Shown: piece after piece, positions 61,868-64,000 of the stretch
Numbering within the stretch: position 1 is the stretch's first letter
How the letters are laid out: each line of letters opens with the position of its first letter
Source of the DNA: Isoetes taiwanensis
Taxonomy: Eukaryota > Streptophyta > Lycopodiopsida > Isoetales > Isoetaceae
Direction: 5' to 3'
DNA: 64,000 bases
NCBI GenBank assembly: GCA_021234155.1
Contig: JAJEKV010000010.1
Coordinates: forward strand, 7,974,871 to 8,038,870
Notes under the pieces: model-generated
Databases searched by the model: none
What the model was told of the DNA's origin: nothing
What the model saw: only the letters and a program-made list of their open reading frames with translations
Position numbers and translations under genes: made by a program

Positions 61868-62345
61868 GACCCTCGCTATTGCAGGTCTGGGGACGAAGAC
61901 CAGGCCTTCTCTGTTTGTTATGAGTTTAATTTCCCTTTCATTACTTAAGCATCCATCTTTATTATGGAATTTTTTGCTATGGCTGGCAAAGTCGACATCT
62001 TTACAAGTATCCATCTTACTGCTATTTTATTATCTTTCAAGCTATTTGATTCCTCTGTTTCTCCCTTTTCTTACAGAACTAGGTTAGATATTGCTTGGCA
62101 AATGGGTCACTCACATGCGGTTTTATTATATTTTTAGCTTAGAGGATCTCGCCATCCTTTGATCTCATGAGGATCTGATTCATTTCACGTTGAAGCACAC
62201 CATTCGAGTTTTTTAGATGTTGCAATCTTACTACTTTAATTTATGTTACCTTCAGTTAGTGGTCTGTACACGCTACTCCAAATCTAGGAAAATCTCTATA
62301 TGTCACTTCATTTGCTCATCTCCTAATTGAGAACAATAACCTTGT
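61868..62345. repeat. Dispersed direct repeat, copy 2
   Basis: Partner of 35085-35560. The homology starts at CTCGCTATTGCAGGTCTG and ends near GAACAATAACCTTGT. Confidence 0.8.
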
Positions 62346-62499
62346 TGTTGGAATGTATTTATAATACATCCATACAATCTTAGCTTTTGTCTATTGAGAG
62401 TTCATTGTCTATTGATAACTCAAAGAGCTAAAAGGGTCTTTGCTTATTAGCCCTTCATTATTGTATGTAAGAGCATGTACTCTTCATGAATAATACATT

Positions 62500-62790
62500 C
62501 ACTACAAGAGAACAGTGATTTATTGTCACTTTTTTTGTCACTAAAATAATGTGTCAAAAAACTGATACAAAAAATGACAATAACAATGACAAAAATAGTG
62601 AAATCCAAATAACAATAAATATGACAATAGTGTGACGCACTAGTGACAAAAAAAAGATGACAAAAAGATGATGGAAATGTGACTATAATGTGACAATAGA
62701 ATGACATGGTTTTGACAAAACTATGTGTCAAAAATATGACAATAGATTGACTTAAAATTGACGAAAAAGATAACAAACAAATGATATATG
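62500..62790. repeat. TGACAA-rich degenerate repeat
   Basis: TGACAA, TGTCA or GTGACAATA words recur every 10-16 bp over about 290 bp on a T-poor plus strand. This is a decayed short-period satellite. Confidence 0.6.
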
Positions 62791-62794
62791 TGAC

Positions 62795-64000
62795 GTTCGA
62801 GGGGAATATACGCTATAGATACGTATATTCTTGGACCCGTCACCATACAAGTCTACCTAAGTAGCCTTGCATGCATTAGAAAGTGGCAAGGGGTGCACAT
62901 CTAAGTTAATTGTTTAACTTAGATAACCTTAGGATAAGACCATTTCCACATGGCCTTATCCTATTGAGCAACCGCCACACGGCCTCATCTTAGTGGTGCC
63001 ACGTGGCATCCCATGTGGACCCACACCTATAATAGCTCTAACCCTAACCCTAGACCCTTTTCCCTGACCTATTCATCTTATACGAAACCCCGTTTGAGCA
63101 TGGCTCGTCGTAGCCTAGCACAGGGCAGCAGCCCCGGAAGGTGTGTATGATAAGTAGAGGAGCAAGTCTTGAGCCACGTCAAGGAGCATGGAGGCGCCGG
63201 GGATGGGAGGAAGCGCTCGGAGGAGGTAGGTTGAGTAGAGTTCATGTTAGTTCATTTGGGAGTTAGCACTCGGATGGGTTAGTATTTAAGTAGCTAGAGT
63301 AGAGCCACCCTAGATCCTTTGTTGAACATCTTGAACCCTAACCAATGAACCCTAACTGTTAGTTAGATATGTATGATTAGGTTAAGATGTTCATATGATA
63401 TTGTTCATGATGATTATCGATGATGGTTGATCATGTTTGTTCCTCTTGTGTTGGGAAGGGGGTAGAGACCTAGGGCCATATGTAGTATGCTCCTAGTATA
63501 GATCCCTTAGTTCCTATTAGTTGCGGCTGTGCATAGGAACCCACCGGGCTATGGAGGCTATGAAGTGACTCGGCCTACACAACGGGGCTAGAGGCAATAT
63601 GGAGGGAGGATCCCCCGCCGGGGAGCTACGGGGGGATCCCATAGTGGGCTAGGCTTATGGCCGGTCACTTCCGTGTGGGCGGGCATGGGTCCGACACCTC
63701 CCGGGCGAAGGTGTTGCCACGCCTCTCAAGAGTTGCAAGTGTCGGCTTGGCTCTTGTTTTGGGGGTTCACAGTGCAGGCGGGTGTGTGTCGCCACGATTC
63801 TCTAGCCGCCTGTGGAGCCTCTAGACCCGGGAAGGGGAGATGCAACCCTTCCTACCTCAACGGACCGGGGAGATGTAACCTGGAGTAGTCCCGGATGGGT
63901 GATGCCATGGGATTGCGTGATCCGGAAGGTTAGAGTCATGCCCGAGCCTGATCTAGCCCATCTGCAAAGTATGCAGGGGAGGGGCGGATGGAGTGGTCAA
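62795..64000. other. No gene recognised; GC-richer segment
   Basis: No convincing frame. TAACCCTAACCCTAG (63038) and GAACCCTAACC words recur. The sharp rise in GC after 63450 suggests a different repeat, possibly an LTR or subterminal element end, but no terminal motif is secure. Confidence 0.3.

Overview
The window looks like nuclear DNA of a land plant with a large, repeat-rich genome. The genes are intron-bearing, the ascorbate and glutaredoxin genes are of plant type, and there are PPR, SBP-box and plant-type BAH fragments, hAT and Ty3/gypsy remnants, and CCCTAAA-containing repeats. A seed-free plant such as a fern would fit, but that is inference.

Only two genes look complete. Both are on the minus strand: a membrane-anchored monodehydroascorbate reductase (seven coding exons, 22130-24391) and a secretory class I CPYC glutaredoxin (four exons, 26190-27542). 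The two act in linked parts of the ascorbate/glutathione redox system.

Most of the rest is mobile-element debris and captured gene pieces. Region by region: 0.5-2.9 kb, a decayed transposase-like gene; 3.9-5.8 kb, a frameshifted coiled-coil/RING gene; 6.1-6.7 kb, a hAT transposase C-terminus; 6.9-8.8 kb, eight long imperfect hairpins, most of them in a repeated A-B-C order; 8.9-12.3 kb, an intronless RING gene and a frameshifted protein-kinase gene side by side; 13.8-14.1 kb, a Ty3/gypsy integrase tail; 19.6-20.6 kb, a broken BAH-domain gene; 29.0-33.1 kb, a 4.08-kb segment bounded by perfect 25-bp inverted repeats, carrying palindrome arrays and an SBP-box fragment; 34 kb, inverted arrays of a 12-bp word; 43.0-44.1 kb, an HSP60 fragment joined to a PPR fragment that is split by a 292-bp hAT-type MITE with an 8-bp target duplication; 45.2-55.1 kb, a 4.2-kb direct duplication; 55.1-55.5 kb, a MITE; 55.7-60.1 kb, a small orphan ORF, Ty3/gypsy remains and an uninterrupted HUH/Rep-like endonuclease gene.

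The observations most worth following are the Rep-like gene, the hairpin array with covarying arms, the possible gene-carrying 4.08-kb element, the RING-kinase pair, and a strand-symmetric pattern of differences between repeat copies (CAGC/AAAG, GCTG/CTTT, CAG or CTG/CG). That last pattern looks more like systematic sequencing error at CHG sites than like evolution, so frameshifts in the repeats should be read with caution.
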